This document shows positions 9,470 through 16,451 of a stretch of 64,000 nt of DNA, piece after piece. Position numbers and translations under genes: made by a program. The stretch spans positions 1-64,000 of the forward strand of contig NZ_CP099995.1 in assembly GCF_024138125.1 (NCBI RefSeq), read 5' to 3'. The notes under the pieces were generated by a model, which did no database searches, was not told where the DNA came from, and worked only from the letters and a program-made list of their open reading frames with translations. This stretch comes from Halorussus salilacus. Its GTDB lineage: Archaea > Halobacteriota > Halobacteria > Halobacteriales > Haladaptataceae. Numbering within the stretch: the stretch's first letter is position 1; the number at the start of each line of letters is the position of its first letter.

Positions 9470-9569
9470 GAACTCGGGTCGTATTACGACTGAAAAGACC
9501 AAACTTGCTAAGCGCGAAGACTATTGGTTAATAATACATCTTCATCGTCATTCTGCGACCATAGGCCAG

Positions 9570-9612
9570 TTTTTCACCCCCTGAGGGGTGCGGGGGTGCT
9601 CAAACGAGTACC
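9570..9612 (+). promoter_or_regulatory. Stem-loop element E1 upstream of the DUF6166 gene
   Basis: T5 run, then stem CACCCCC (9575-9581), loop TGAGGGGTGC, stem GGGGGTG (9592-9598), followed by a second hairpin GGTGCTC/GAGTACC (9595-9601 with 9606-9612). It ends 28 bases before the gene start, counted from the first stem. This is the first of six elements with a conserved loop and covarying stems in 9570-14957. Confidence 0.75.
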
Positions 9613-9625
9613 TTCGAACAGACCC

Positions 9626-10033
9626 ATGAGTAGAACTATCGACTCACAGTCGCTCCAACAGAGAAGCCAGAGAAGTGACCGCGACATCGTCTACGTCGGG
9701 TACCGACAGCGAGGGCGGGCCGTCGTGGAGAAGCTACCTGAACAAGAACGCCTCACTCCAGACCGAAGCCTCAAGCTGGTAAACCACAGTCCCTCGGGGT
9801 TCGAATGGGGATACAGTGGGAGTGGGCCAGCGCAGCTCGCACTCGCTCTCCTGCTCGACTACACCGAGGACGAAGAATTTGCGCTAACGCATTACACCCA
9901 GTTCAAGAACGAGGTAGTGAGTCAACTGGAGTGCGCCAGTCCCACAGAGCATTGGCGACTCACCAGTAGCGAGATTGAGTCCACCCTGGGCGTGAACGCC
10001 CCAGAGGTTCTCGCAACGTCTGCAGGACGGTGA
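9626..10033 (+). CDS. DUF6166 family plasmid protein
   Basis: The ATG at 9626 lies right after element E1; an upstream in-frame start at 9524 would place E1 inside the gene and is rejected. The 135-residue product has the family pattern YVGYRQRGRAVVEKL...HSPSGFEWGYSGSGPAQLALALL and a C-terminal YTQFKNEVVSQL helix. It is small, soluble and cytoplasmic. DUF6166 proteins are common on haloarchaeal plasmids and have no known function. It opens the array of small + strand genes that continues to 15916. Confidence 0.75.
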   Translation: MSRTIDSQSLQQRSQRSDRDIVYVGYRQRGRAVVEKLPEQERLTPDRSLKLVNHSPSGFEWGYSGSGPAQLALALLLDYTEDEEFALTHYTQFKNEVVSQLECASPTEHWRLTSSEIESTLGVNAPEVLATSAGR

Positions 10034-10089
10034 GATTGCCTGTTACAGGCTGCACGGATAACCCAAGGACGGCGTCTGATAGAATCGTG

Positions 10090-10133
10090 TTTTTACCCTC
10101 GGGAGGGGTGCGAGGACCTTCCAATAGTCCTCG
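10090..10133 (+). promoter_or_regulatory. Stem-loop element E2
   Basis: T5 run at 10090-10094, stem CCTCG (10097-10101), loop GGAGGGGTG, stem CGAGG (10111-10115), then a second perfect hairpin CGAGGAC/GTCCTCG (10111-10117 with 10127-10133). The stem sequence differs from E1 yet remains paired. The downstream ATG is at 10144. Confidence 0.75.
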
Positions 10134-10143
10134 TGGGAATAAA

Positions 10144-10425
10144 ATGTCTGACTCGAAGCAACCAGCCACCGACTCGGCAGAATCGGCAATGAACGGAGAT
10201 CAAACGGAGCGAACAGAGCACGTCAAGCGCACTGATGTTGGTGTCTCGCTGACCGTGAAACTCAAACGCGGAACCGGGACGCGAGATGAAGACCAGATCA
10301 AAGCCAAGGTGAAGGCGAAAACGCTGGAAGACGCCCGCAAGGATATGGAGACGCTTCGCGAGTACATCCACGACCTCGCCGAAGACGCTCGCCAAATCCA
10401 GCCAGTAGACCCACACGAAGAGTAA
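10144..10425 (+). CDS. Small conserved haloarchaeal plasmid protein (DUF7389-like)
   Basis: Start ATG at 10144, eleven bases after the second hairpin of E2; a longer frame from 10030 would run through the element. The 93-residue protein has a disordered acidic N-terminus, a beta-strand core VGVSLTVKLKRGTGTRDEDQ and a helix KTLEDARKDMETLREYIHDLAED. No catalytic residues stand out. The family assignment is from memory of similar haloarchaeal plasmid proteins and is tentative; the gene itself is well supported by position and acidic composition. Confidence 0.7.
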   Translation: MSDSKQPATDSAESAMNGDQTERTEHVKRTDVGVSLTVKLKRGTGTRDEDQIKAKVKAKTLEDARKDMETLREYIHDLAEDARQIQPVDPHEE

Positions 10426-10462
10426 TTCTTTTGTCTGTTGCACAGAATTGTGTAACCATAGG

Positions 10463-11128
10463 ATGTACGAAGTGTGCGGTGAGAAGGAACTCAAGGTCAT
10501 TCTCGCGCTTGACCCAGGGGATTCCATCTCCGGCGTCGCGCGGAAGATCGACGAGAACCGGGAGACGATTCGGCGCGTCGTGAATCGCCTCGAGGAGGCG
10601 GGATACGTCGTGTACGATGATGGCCTCCAGCTCGTCGACCAGACAATCCGAGACGCCGGTCTCGAGTTCCTGACGGCGGCAACAGACATCTCGCCGCCGT
10701 CGATCTCAGAGGCCTACGTCCTCCCGCAGTTCGCGGGTATGGAGTATGCATTCACTGCCATCGATGCGGTCTACGTCTGGACCCGCGGTGGCTACCAGGT
10801 CGCTCGCGACCCAGAGGACTATCCGCTGTTCATCGCCGTCCACGAATCCGAACTCGACGCCTGGACGGAGTTCTTCGATCGGTTCGGAATCCCGACTTCG
10901 GAAGAGCGCCAGCCCGCTGAAGACCTCGATGGTTCGATACAGGTGATCTTCGAGCCACGGTCACAAATCGATGCCGAGATGGTCGACGGACGGTCCGTCA
11001 TCCCACTCCAGGAAACCGTGGCGTTCGCAAATGAGTACTACGCAACCTTCGAGTCGGCACTCGACATGCTCGGACGGATGTACGACGACGTCGACACCGA
11101 CGCGAGCTACCGCATGGAGCCAGCCTGA
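10463..11128 (+). CDS. Winged-helix protein, putative antitoxin of a nucleotidyltransferase pair
   Basis: A 221-residue protein starting at the ATG 10463. The N-terminal 55 residues form a winged helix-turn-helix (ELKVILALDPGDSISGVARKI...IRRVVNRLEEAGYV), the pattern of ArsR/MarR-type regulators. The remainder is an acidic alpha/beta domain. The stop is two bases before the next ATG, so it is co-expressed with the nucleotidyltransferase at 11131. HTH plus nucleotidyltransferase pairs of this layout are annotated as type IV-like (AbiE-like) toxin-antitoxin modules; here the HTH partner is the likely antitoxin and autorepressor. It lacks the stem-loop element found before its neighbours. Confidence 0.75.
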   Translation: MYEVCGEKELKVILALDPGDSISGVARKIDENRETIRRVVNRLEEAGYVVYDDGLQLVDQTIRDAGLEFLTAATDISPPSISEAYVLPQFAGMEYAFTAIDAVYVWTRGGYQVARDPEDYPLFIAVHESELDAWTEFFDRFGIPTSEERQPAEDLDGSIQVIFEPRSQIDAEMVDGRSVIPLQETVAFANEYYATFESALDMLGRMYDDVDTDASYRMEPA

Positions 11129-11130
11129 AC

Positions 11131-11826
11131 ATGAGTCAAGAAGACCGAAGCGAGGCACTCATCGAAGTGCTCGAAGAACTGGAACAGTCAGATATTGGGT
11201 TCGTCCTCGTTGGTGGGTACGCGATCAGCCAGTTCGAGACGCGGTTCTCGACCGACCTCGACCTCGTCATCGCTCCGGACGACTACGACGAAGTCGTTGC
11301 GTTCCTTCAAGCGCACGGCTTCGAACGACAGGCCGATCTCGAAGTTCCCCCAGAAGAAACCATCTATAATCGGGAAATCGAACTCTTCGAGCGTACTGAA
11401 GGGCTTCCTCACCCGGTCGGAGTAGACATCCTTGTGAACGGCCTCGGCTGCCGACAGACCGAAGCAGAGTGGTCGTTCGACTATCTGCGCAAGCACAGTT
11501 CTCCGACGACGATTTCAGGCGGTACTCGGTCGACGACCGCACGGGCAGCTGACGGCGAAGTACTTGTTGCAGCCAAGCTTCATAGTGGTCGAAAAACGGA
11601 TCTCGCTGACGTCCTCGCTGCGGTTCCGTCGATCGACCTCGGAATGGTCGAGACGCATCTGCATCGCGGCGATACTGAAGCCCTTCGTCAACAGCTCAGT
11701 GAGGCACAAGCGTTCATCGAAGAGGGCGGACTCGATCACCGGTTCAAGAGTATGTTCGGTCAATCATCGGCCTCGGCCGAGGATATCGAGACGCTCCTCA
11801 AGTTCCTCAAGCAGCAACAGAAGTAA
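11131..11826 (+). CDS. Nucleotidyltransferase-fold protein, putative toxin (DUF6036-like)
   Basis: A 231-residue protein. The polymerase beta-type nucleotidyltransferase signature is seen as VLVGGYAISQ (about residues 26-35) followed by STDLDLVI with the metal-binding DxD pair. A later Asp in VGVDILVNGL is the likely third carboxylate. A helical C-terminal region follows (DLADVLAAV, ETLLKFLKQQQ). Such proteins act as toxins by transferring nucleotides to tRNA or protein in AbiEii/MenT-type systems; the target here is unknown. Located two bases after its presumed antitoxin. An inverted repeat CACCCAC/GTGGGTG at 11831-11869 follows the stop and may mark the transcript end. Confidence 0.75.
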   Translation: MSQEDRSEALIEVLEELEQSDIGFVLVGGYAISQFETRFSTDLDLVIAPDDYDEVVAFLQAHGFERQADLEVPPEETIYNREIELFERTEGLPHPVGVDILVNGLGCRQTEAEWSFDYLRKHSSPTTISGGTRSTTARAADGEVLVAAKLHSGRKTDLADVLAAVPSIDLGMVETHLHRGDTEALRQQLSEAQAFIEEGGLDHRFKSMFGQSSASAEDIETLLKFLKQQQK

Positions 11827-11830
11827 ACTG

Positions 11831-11869
11831 CACCCACTGCGACAGCAATAGCGACGGTATCTGTGGGTG
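11831..11869. repeat. Inverted repeat after the toxin-antitoxin genes
   Basis: CACCCAC at 11831-11837 pairs with GTGGGTG at 11863-11869 across a 25-base loop, five bases after the toxin stop. It may be a transcript end or a regulator site for the next gene; it has no T run and is not one of the six loop-conserved elements. Confidence 0.35.
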
Positions 11870-11948
11870 GCCGTCTCCGAATTTGAGCTAGAAAGGGAGT
11901 GAGCAGGTGCTGTTTGTCGTCGCCTTGAGAGCGCGGAGGCAGACACCA

Positions 11949-12170
11949 GTGAGTGACTCTTCAGGTCAATTTGTAGAATCGGGTGGCCTAACACCGGAAC
12001 AGCGTCTCGAACCACCGAACACGCGCCTCATCAACGCCGGTATCGTGACGATCAACGACATGGAGACACTACGGGCTTGTGTCGCATACGAGAATGCGAA
12101 TCAGGGACGTGTGCAGATTCTGCGGCGTCTCGAACGTCAAGCACAAGAAATCCGCTCACAAGAGGGGTGA
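11949..12170 (+). CDS. Small helical haloarchaeal protein
   Basis: A 73-residue protein from a GTG at 11949; a GTG at 11907 in the same frame would add an implausible basic, hydrophobic N-terminus. The core reads TPEQRLEPPNTRLINAG followed by ETLRACVAYENANQGRVQILRRLERQAQEIR, a short linker and two charged helices. This resembles small helical proteins common on haloarchaeal replicons, whose role is unknown. It sits between the toxin-antitoxin pair and element E3. Confidence 0.6.
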   Translation: MSDSSGQFVESGGLTPEQRLEPPNTRLINAGIVTINDMETLRACVAYENANQGRVQILRRLERQAQEIRSQEG

Positions 12171-12191
12171 GTCAGCTCGTAGTCGAAGATC

Positions 12192-12235
12192 TTTTTTCGC
12201 CCCCGAAGGGGTGCGGGGGAATCGAACATACCCCC
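12192..12235 (+). promoter_or_regulatory. Stem-loop element E3
   Basis: T6 run, stem CCCCC (12200-12204), loop GAAGGGGTGC, stem GGGGG (12215-12219); the same G run can instead pair with CCCCC at 12231-12235 to make a second hairpin. The ATG of the next gene is at 12249. The loop is the consensus form of the six elements. Confidence 0.75.
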
Positions 12236-12248
12236 AGAGGTGAACCAA

Positions 12249-12668
12249 ATGAAAGACCCCAACGAGACGACAGCGTATCGAGTAACGATTACCCTTGATA
12301 GTGCGAAACTTCCCATTGACGAGCAAGCCCGCAACGTGCTTCTCACCGAGTTCCGTTCACGAGTCGGCCATCTCGTCGAAGGGCTTCGTGGCATCGACGC
12401 TGAGCAAGATGACATCGACATCAGTACGGGCTACCGATATGCGCAAGTTCCGACGACGTGCCCACTCTGTAGCGAGCCACTCGATCTCCAAAGCGTCCAT
12501 CTCGATACAGAGAACGGAGCCCTGGCTAGTGCGATGTGTTCGAGCGAGGAGTGTGACTGGAGCGGTGATGCAGTCTATCGAATCATCGACCTCGAGGGCA
12601 GCGAAAGCGACGCCTTCGAGAGCAGCGTACTGACTGGGGATATCGCTCCGAGCTACCATCCGTACTGA
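12249..12668 (+). CDS. Zinc-ribbon plasmid protein of unknown function
   Basis: A 139-residue acidic protein. The N-terminal half has TAYRVTITLDSAKLPIDEQARN, and the centre carries two metal-binding pairs, CPLC (near residue 74) and CSSEEC (near residue 97), forming a zinc ribbon. The ATG at 12249 follows element E3; a GTG at 12240 in frame adds three residues and cannot be excluded. No known enzymatic domain. Membership in the E-element gene array suggests shared timing or control with DUF6166, DUF6610 and ArdC genes. Confidence 0.7.
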   Translation: MKDPNETTAYRVTITLDSAKLPIDEQARNVLLTEFRSRVGHLVEGLRGIDAEQDDIDISTGYRYAQVPTTCPLCSEPLDLQSVHLDTENGALASAMCSSEECDWSGDAVYRIIDLEGSESDAFESSVLTGDIAPSYHPY

Positions 12669-12733
12669 ACTGAGATCTGCGAGGTATCTCTGCTGAGCCG
12701 ACAACGTAGCAGCCCTACAGGGAACCAGCCCGA

Positions 12734-12775
12734 TTAACCAACATGACTCATCCGGTAGCAACCGGTGTTGGTTAA
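12734..12775. repeat. Inverted repeat A (TTAACCAACA ... TGTTGGTTAA)
   Basis: Ten-base arms TTAACCAACA (12734-12743) and TGTTGGTTAA (12766-12775) are perfect reverse complements around a 22-base spacer, which itself contains CCGGT/ACCGG. It lies 70 bases before the DUF6610 gene and just before element E4. The same arms recur at 15538 and 25773, so this is a dedicated site, probably an operator. Confidence 0.7.
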
Positions 12776-12795
12776 CGGCTAGCCGCCGGGAGCAG

Positions 12796-12834
12796 TTTTT
12801 CTCCCCCAGGAGGGGCGCGGGGAGAGTTCCCGCG
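12796..12834 (+). promoter_or_regulatory. Stem-loop element E4
   Basis: T5 run, stem CTCCCC (12801-12806), loop CAGGAGGGGCGC, stem GGGGAG (12819-12824), and an overlapping second hairpin CGCGGG/CCCGCG (12816-12821 with 12829-12834). The ATG follows at 12845. The CT/AG pair in the stem is compensatory relative to E1 and E6. Confidence 0.75.
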
Positions 12835-12844
12835 TTGATTCATT

Positions 12845-13846
12845 ATGGCACTCACAGCGAGGACGACCAGCAACGCAGCCAGCAAAATTGCAGCTGCTCG
12901 GCAGGCAGACCACGTGGCGTTCCTCCATCGAGTTCCGTTCGCATATGACGCGCGACGACTCGGCTTTCTTACAGGCTTTCGGGAGGACTGTACCTACCAA
13001 CAGCAGCAGTTCAAAGCGTTAGAGTTGCCAGTCGGGATGCTCGATAACGATTTTAGAAATCCAGACCTTGATCGGTACGTCGAGCGCTTTTTCGAGCACG
13101 AACCCCAGGTCGGGGTGATTGGTGATGCCTACGGAATCGACGAGGTGGACCGATACGTCGCTGCTGCTCGCGAGATCAAAGGAAGCTACCCAGAATCGAA
13201 CCTCGTCATCGTCCCCAAATGCCGTGGCGCGGTTCACGCGATCCCTGATGGCCTCGTCGTCGGGTACTCCCGGGGGTACGCCGACCGACTCGCTCACGAG
13301 TTCTCAGAGCCGAGCGATTGGCGTGGTCGTCGTGTCCACATACTTGGAGGAAGTCCGCCAAAACAACTGGACGTCATTAAGCAGCTCACCCGTCCCACGC
13401 TGACTGGAGACCCACCCGCAGATATCGTCGGTCTCGACTGGAATGGGCTTCACCGTGGCGCACAGTTCGGCGAGTTCTGGACAGCTAGTGGGTGGGACGA
13501 CAGCGGTCGCGACGCCGAGCACATGACGATCCGAAAAACCGTTCGGTGCAGTCTCGCGAAGGTTCGAGAATTCTGGCAGGCACGAGGTATATGGCCCGAA
13601 TCGACAACTCAGAAAGACAGCGTCGAGTTCGAGTATCGCGGCCCGTCACCGAGTGATATCGAGAGTGCAGCGTGTACTGAGTGCGATGTGAACATTTGGA
13701 CGACTGAACGAGGTCCCTTCGTAGCAGAGTACGATACGGGAGAGATCTGTGGATACTGTAGCTACGACTGCTACTTCACGCATCGGCAGCAGAACCAGCT
13801 CGAAGAGCTAGCCGGCGAACAAAGCGTCTACTTCCCGCCAGCCTGA
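12845..13846 (+). CDS. DUF6610 family protein with C-terminal zinc-finger
   Basis: A 333-residue protein. The middle part has VIGDAYGIDEVDRYVAAAREI, LVIVPKCRGAVHAIPDG, VVGYSRGYAD and VHILGGSPPKQLDVIKQL, then DIVGLDWNGLHRGAQFG: an alpha/beta enzyme-like core typical of the DUF6610 family, which is also found in phages. The C-terminus adds Cys pairs CTEC and CGYCSYDC followed by FTHRQQNQ, a probable zinc site. The reaction is unknown; the GGSP and DWN patterns suggest a nucleotide- or base-handling enzyme but this is a guess. Preceded by inverted repeat A and element E4. Confidence 0.7.
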   Translation: MALTARTTSNAASKIAAARQADHVAFLHRVPFAYDARRLGFLTGFREDCTYQQQQFKALELPVGMLDNDFRNPDLDRYVERFFEHEPQVGVIGDAYGIDEVDRYVAAAREIKGSYPESNLVIVPKCRGAVHAIPDGLVVGYSRGYADRLAHEFSEPSDWRGRRVHILGGSPPKQLDVIKQLTRPTLTGDPPADIVGLDWNGLHRGAQFGEFWTASGWDDSGRDAEHMTIRKTVRCSLAKVREFWQARGIWPESTTQKDSVEFEYRGPSPSDIESAACTECDVNIWTTERGPFVAEYDTGEICGYCSYDCYFTHRQQNQLEELAGEQSVYFPPA

Positions 13847-13859
13847 GCAGCGAGCTGTC

Positions 13860-13900
13860 TTTTGCGCCCCGAAGGGGTGCGGCGCGTTCTGAATCGGCGC
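13860..13900 (+). promoter_or_regulatory. Stem-loop element E5 before the ArdC gene
   Basis: T4 run, stem GCGCC (13864-13868), loop CCGAAGGGGTGC, stem GGCGC (13881-13885). Compared with E1 and E6 the stem bases change on both sides and pairing is kept. A weaker second pairing GCGC/GCGC reaches 13900. The ArdC ATG is at 13929. Confidence 0.75.
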
Positions 13901-13928
13901 AGTTGCGATAATTTAAGTCCTGAAAACC

Positions 13929-14855
13929 ATGGCTACGAGTAGTGATTCGTCGGTCTCGTTCGAGGAGACCGACACCCGACACGACGAGATGCACAGTACC
14001 ATCGAAGAGTGGATCGACGACCTCGTCGACCGCGTCGACGATGCACAAGCAAGTGAGGAGTTCCAGGAGTGGTTAGATGTCCAGAGTCGCTTCCACGACT
14101 ATTCGCACCGAAATACGCTCCTCATCAAACTCCAGTATCCAGAGGCAACGAAGGTCGCGGGCTACAACACGTGGCGAAACGACTTCGATCGGCACGTCCA
14201 GGAAGGCGAACAGGCCATCTGGATCTGGGCCCCGATCATCACCAAGCGATGTCCCGAGTGTGAGAATTCGCCCAGCTACCACGAGAAAATCGGCTGTGAG
14301 TACAACGAGACGTCGACGGATGAGTGGTCAAAAGGCCTCGTCGGGTTCAAACCAGCACCAGTCTTCGACGTGTCCCAGACCGACGGAGAACCGCTTCCCG
14401 AACTGGAGACGGCAGCGATGGGCGACGCCGACGACCTGGTGCCAGCGCTCAAAAGAGCAGCTGACGAACTCGGTGTGACGGTACGCATTGTCGATGCTGA
14501 CGACTGGGACTATGGCGACGCGAAGGGAGTCTGTAAGTACCGGAGCCTACACGACCTCCAGCCAGTCGTCGAAGCGATAGCCCGATCGAACCAAGCAGAT
14601 CTCGCTGTCACGCTGATCCATGAGTACGCCCACGCGTTGCTCCACTTCGATATCGAAGATGAACCCGAACGGGCAAAGCGCGAGGTCGAAGCAGAAGCCG
14701 TCGCGTACATTGTCGGTCGGTGTTTCGGACTTGACACGAGCGGATCTGCATTCTATCTCGCTGCGTGGCAGGGCGATGACTCAGAAGCAATTCAAGAGCG
14801 CCTCGGTCGAATCAGTTCGACTGCTCAGGAGATCATTGGGTCACTCGTGGAGTAA
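13929..14855 (+). CDS. ardC: ArdC-like anti-restriction protein (ssDNA-binding plus zincin)
   Basis: A 308-residue protein. The N-terminal part (IEEWIDDLVDRVDDAQASEEFQEWLD...YSHRNTLLI) and the segment KPAPVFDVSQTDGEPLP match the ArdC single-strand-DNA-binding domain; it also has CPEC and a further Cys. The C-terminal part is a zincin-like peptidase with HEYAH (near residue 231) and a downstream E-x-E-A-x-A-Y helix that would give the third ligand. ArdC proteins protect incoming plasmid DNA from restriction in the recipient during conjugation. Preceded by element E5. This is the strongest functional clue for the array 9626-15916. Confidence 0.85.
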   Translation: MATSSDSSVSFEETDTRHDEMHSTIEEWIDDLVDRVDDAQASEEFQEWLDVQSRFHDYSHRNTLLIKLQYPEATKVAGYNTWRNDFDRHVQEGEQAIWIWAPIITKRCPECENSPSYHEKIGCEYNETSTDEWSKGLVGFKPAPVFDVSQTDGEPLPELETAAMGDADDLVPALKRAADELGVTVRIVDADDWDYGDAKGVCKYRSLHDLQPVVEAIARSNQADLAVTLIHEYAHALLHFDIEDEPERAKREVEAEAVAYIVGRCFGLDTSGSAFYLAAWQGDDSEAIQERLGRISSTAQEIIGSLVE

Positions 14856-14927
14856 CGATTCAGACAACTTCTGGAACTCGTAACAGTCGAAACTAATCGA
14901 GTGAAGTTCCGGATGCGTTGAAAACGG

Positions 14928-14957
14928 TTTTTCACGCCATCGAAGGGCGACGGCGTG
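14928..14957 (+). promoter_or_regulatory. Stem-loop element E6
   Basis: T5 run, stem CACGCC (14933-14938), loop ATCGAAGGGCGAC, stem GGCGTG (14952-14957). This is the most diverged copy, with GGGCGAC in place of GGGGTGC, but the T run, stem and loop core GAAGGG are kept. The next ATG is at 14990. Confidence 0.65.
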
Positions 14958-14989
14958 CGCGAACTCGTCACGTCGATTCAGCCGAAATC

Positions 14990-15541
14990 ATGACCGAACG
15001 AACTGACGACGTCGAGACACGGAGCGAAGATGAAACAGAACACGAAGAGCGAGTGTACTCTCCTGATGGTGGAGTTGTAACATCGACTCCTGCAGCTTCG
15101 CCACCTACTGAAGCGATCCAACAACCCACCATTGGCGAAGACCCGTCTCAGGAGGAACTCGAGCCTCGCACAAAGCGAGCTCGAAACGAAGAGATGGACG
15201 TCTCGCTACTCCAGAAGGGAGGAATCTACGAGGTGCGATCGGCGTCAGGGAACATCTACGAGGTCGACATCGCGAGTGAGACGTGTACGTGTCCAGATTT
15301 CAAAAAGCGGAATCCAAGCGGTGGGTGTAAGCATCTACGACGAGCCGATCTCGAAATTCGGGGAGGGAACGCCCCTCGTCCAGATGGCCGTCTCCCGGAA
15401 ACGACGGACGTGGTCGAACAACTTGCAACGGAGATTCGCGAGCTGGACCAAGAGATCGAAGAACGCGAGGACCGTCGGCAGAAGCTCGAAGCCACGGTGG
15501 CGGTTATCGAGGAAGTCTCGTTGAGTAGACGAGAAAATTAA
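14990..15541 (+). CDS. SWIM zinc-finger protein with C-terminal coiled coil
   Basis: A 183-residue protein starting at the ATG 14990 downstream of element E6. An acidic, probably disordered N-terminus is followed by a SWIM finger: C99-T-C101, then CKHL about 15 residues later (CxC...CxH), embedded in IYEVDIASETCTCPDF. The last 50 residues form a heptad-rich coiled coil (VEQLATEIRELDQEIEEREDRRQKLEATVAVI). SWIM fingers mediate DNA or protein contacts, for example in recombination accessory proteins. The stop codon lies inside the left arm of inverted repeat B. Confidence 0.8.
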   Translation: MTERTDDVETRSEDETEHEERVYSPDGGVVTSTPAASPPTEAIQQPTIGEDPSQEELEPRTKRARNEEMDVSLLQKGGIYEVRSASGNIYEVDIASETCTCPDFKKRNPSGGCKHLRRADLEIRGGNAPRPDGRLPETTDVVEQLATEIRELDQEIEEREDRRQKLEATVAVIEEVSLSRREN

Positions 15542-15579
15542 CCAACAATTCTAAGATATTGCCCAACAACGTTGGTTAA
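15538..15579. repeat. Inverted repeat B (TTAACCAACA ... CGTTGGTTAA)
   Basis: Arms at 15538-15547 and 15570-15579 with a 22-base spacer, the same total length as repeat A, one mismatch in the innermost base. It overlaps the SWIM gene stop and ends 14 bases before the next ATG, so a bound protein would block the start region of the 15593 gene. Confidence 0.7.
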
Positions 15580-15592
15580 CAGAACCTGTCCA

Positions 15593-15916
15593 ATGTCCTA
15601 TTCTCCACCAGACCCACCTCGAAAAGTCCCAGCAGACATCGCTTCGAAGCTGGATGAGCAATCCCCGGAGGTACTCCGACAAGTCGCTCGATTCGCAGAG
15701 GAGCTTGCTGAGCATCGCGAGCGGGAGGCACGACTAGCTGAGAACGAGGAGGATAAGGAGGTCGAAGAGCGACCAGAGGATCTTCCTGATGACGTTCCGG
15801 CGAAGGCGACGATCACAATCAAGGAGATCAACGACAACCGCTACTACTACTGGCAGTGGCGGGAAGGAGATTCGGTGACGTCGAAGTACAAAGGGCCGGT
15901 GAATCCCGACGAGTAG
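15593..15916 (+). CDS. DUF6788-like small protein
   Basis: A 107-residue protein from the ATG at 15593; a GTG at 15572 would lie inside inverted repeat B. The N-terminal part is a helical, Glu/Arg-rich segment (SPEVLRQVARFAEELAEHREREARLAE) and the C-terminus is a small beta domain, IKEINDNRYYYWQWREGDSVTSKYKGPV, as in DUF6788-type proteins, which show the same aromatic YYY.W.REG...SKY.GP pattern. Function unknown. Last gene of the + strand array and the closest to the origin. Confidence 0.7.
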   Translation: MSYSPPDPPRKVPADIASKLDEQSPEVLRQVARFAEELAEHREREARLAENEEDKEVEERPEDLPDDVPAKATITIKEINDNRYYYWQWREGDSVTSKYKGPVNPDE

Positions 15917-15972
15917 ACGAGATTGAATGTAGCCTGAAGTTTGTTACAGCACGATTCCTAGCGTAGCAGATG

Positions 15973-16134
15973 ACACCCCCCAGAGTGTGAATGGGATCGG
16001 TTCACCCACACCCCTCGGTGTGAATGGGCTATCAACCGCCACTCTCTAACGAGACTTCACGCCGAGAGAAGGCAGAGCAACACGTGGATAGATTACGCCT
16101 CGTCTACCCCCACACCCCTCAGTGTGAATGGTCC
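15973..16134 (+). repeat. Origin iterons 1-3
   Basis: Three direct copies of ACACCCCTCGGTGTGAATGG-type iterons at 15973-15997, 16008-16030 and 16112-16134. Each holds a short palindrome (ACACC ... GGTGT) followed by the constant GTGAATGG. A related but different pair, TCACGCCG..AGAGA, occurs at 16058 and 16181. The iterons recur in the orc1 upstream region, marking this as the initiator-binding part of an origin. Confidence 0.8.
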
Positions 16135-16208
16135 ACCACCCAGGGTACCGCGATTAAGAAGTCCTTAACAACAGAAGCCCTCACGCCGTAGAGAGGGTTC
16201 TCGCCTCA

Positions 16209-16232
16209 GTGTCGAAGCTTCGGCTTCGGCAC
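16209..16232 (+). other. Ten-base-pair hairpin with C(UUCG)G tetraloop
   Basis: GTGTCGAAGC pairs with GCTTCGGCAC around TTCG, giving ten pairs (one T-G) closed by the exceptionally stable cUUCGg loop if transcribed from the + strand. A second short hairpin AAGG/CCTT follows at 16234-16246. It lies between the iteron group and orc1 and could be a structured RNA, a replication-control element or a transcript end; there is no T run. Confidence 0.5.
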
Positions 16233-16451
16233 AAGGCCTCGCCTTTCAGAATACGTCTACTCGGAGGGCTGTTTAGACTGTAGTATAATAAAGATAACTA
16301 AAACTGCGGTGCGGTGTCGTAGCGGACCAGGTCAGTTACCATGGCAGAACGTGTAAGCCGCTCTTCGTGCCGTAATAGGTTCTTCAGACGAACGAGACAG
16401 CTTCTACAGCTCGAGTCCAGCTCTGTCTCTACAACCGTCGTAGCCTATGGG

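Noticed and set aside
9498-9531. Degenerate ACCAA/TTGGTTAA inverted repeat before E1
   Set aside because: Arms match over only five to six bases and the spacing is shorter than in the three good copies; kept only as a possible relative.
9570-14957. Reading the six stem-loops as ordinary intrinsic terminators
   Set aside because: The T run precedes the hairpin instead of following it, the loop is conserved, and position is fixed relative to the downstream start codon; attenuation remains possible.
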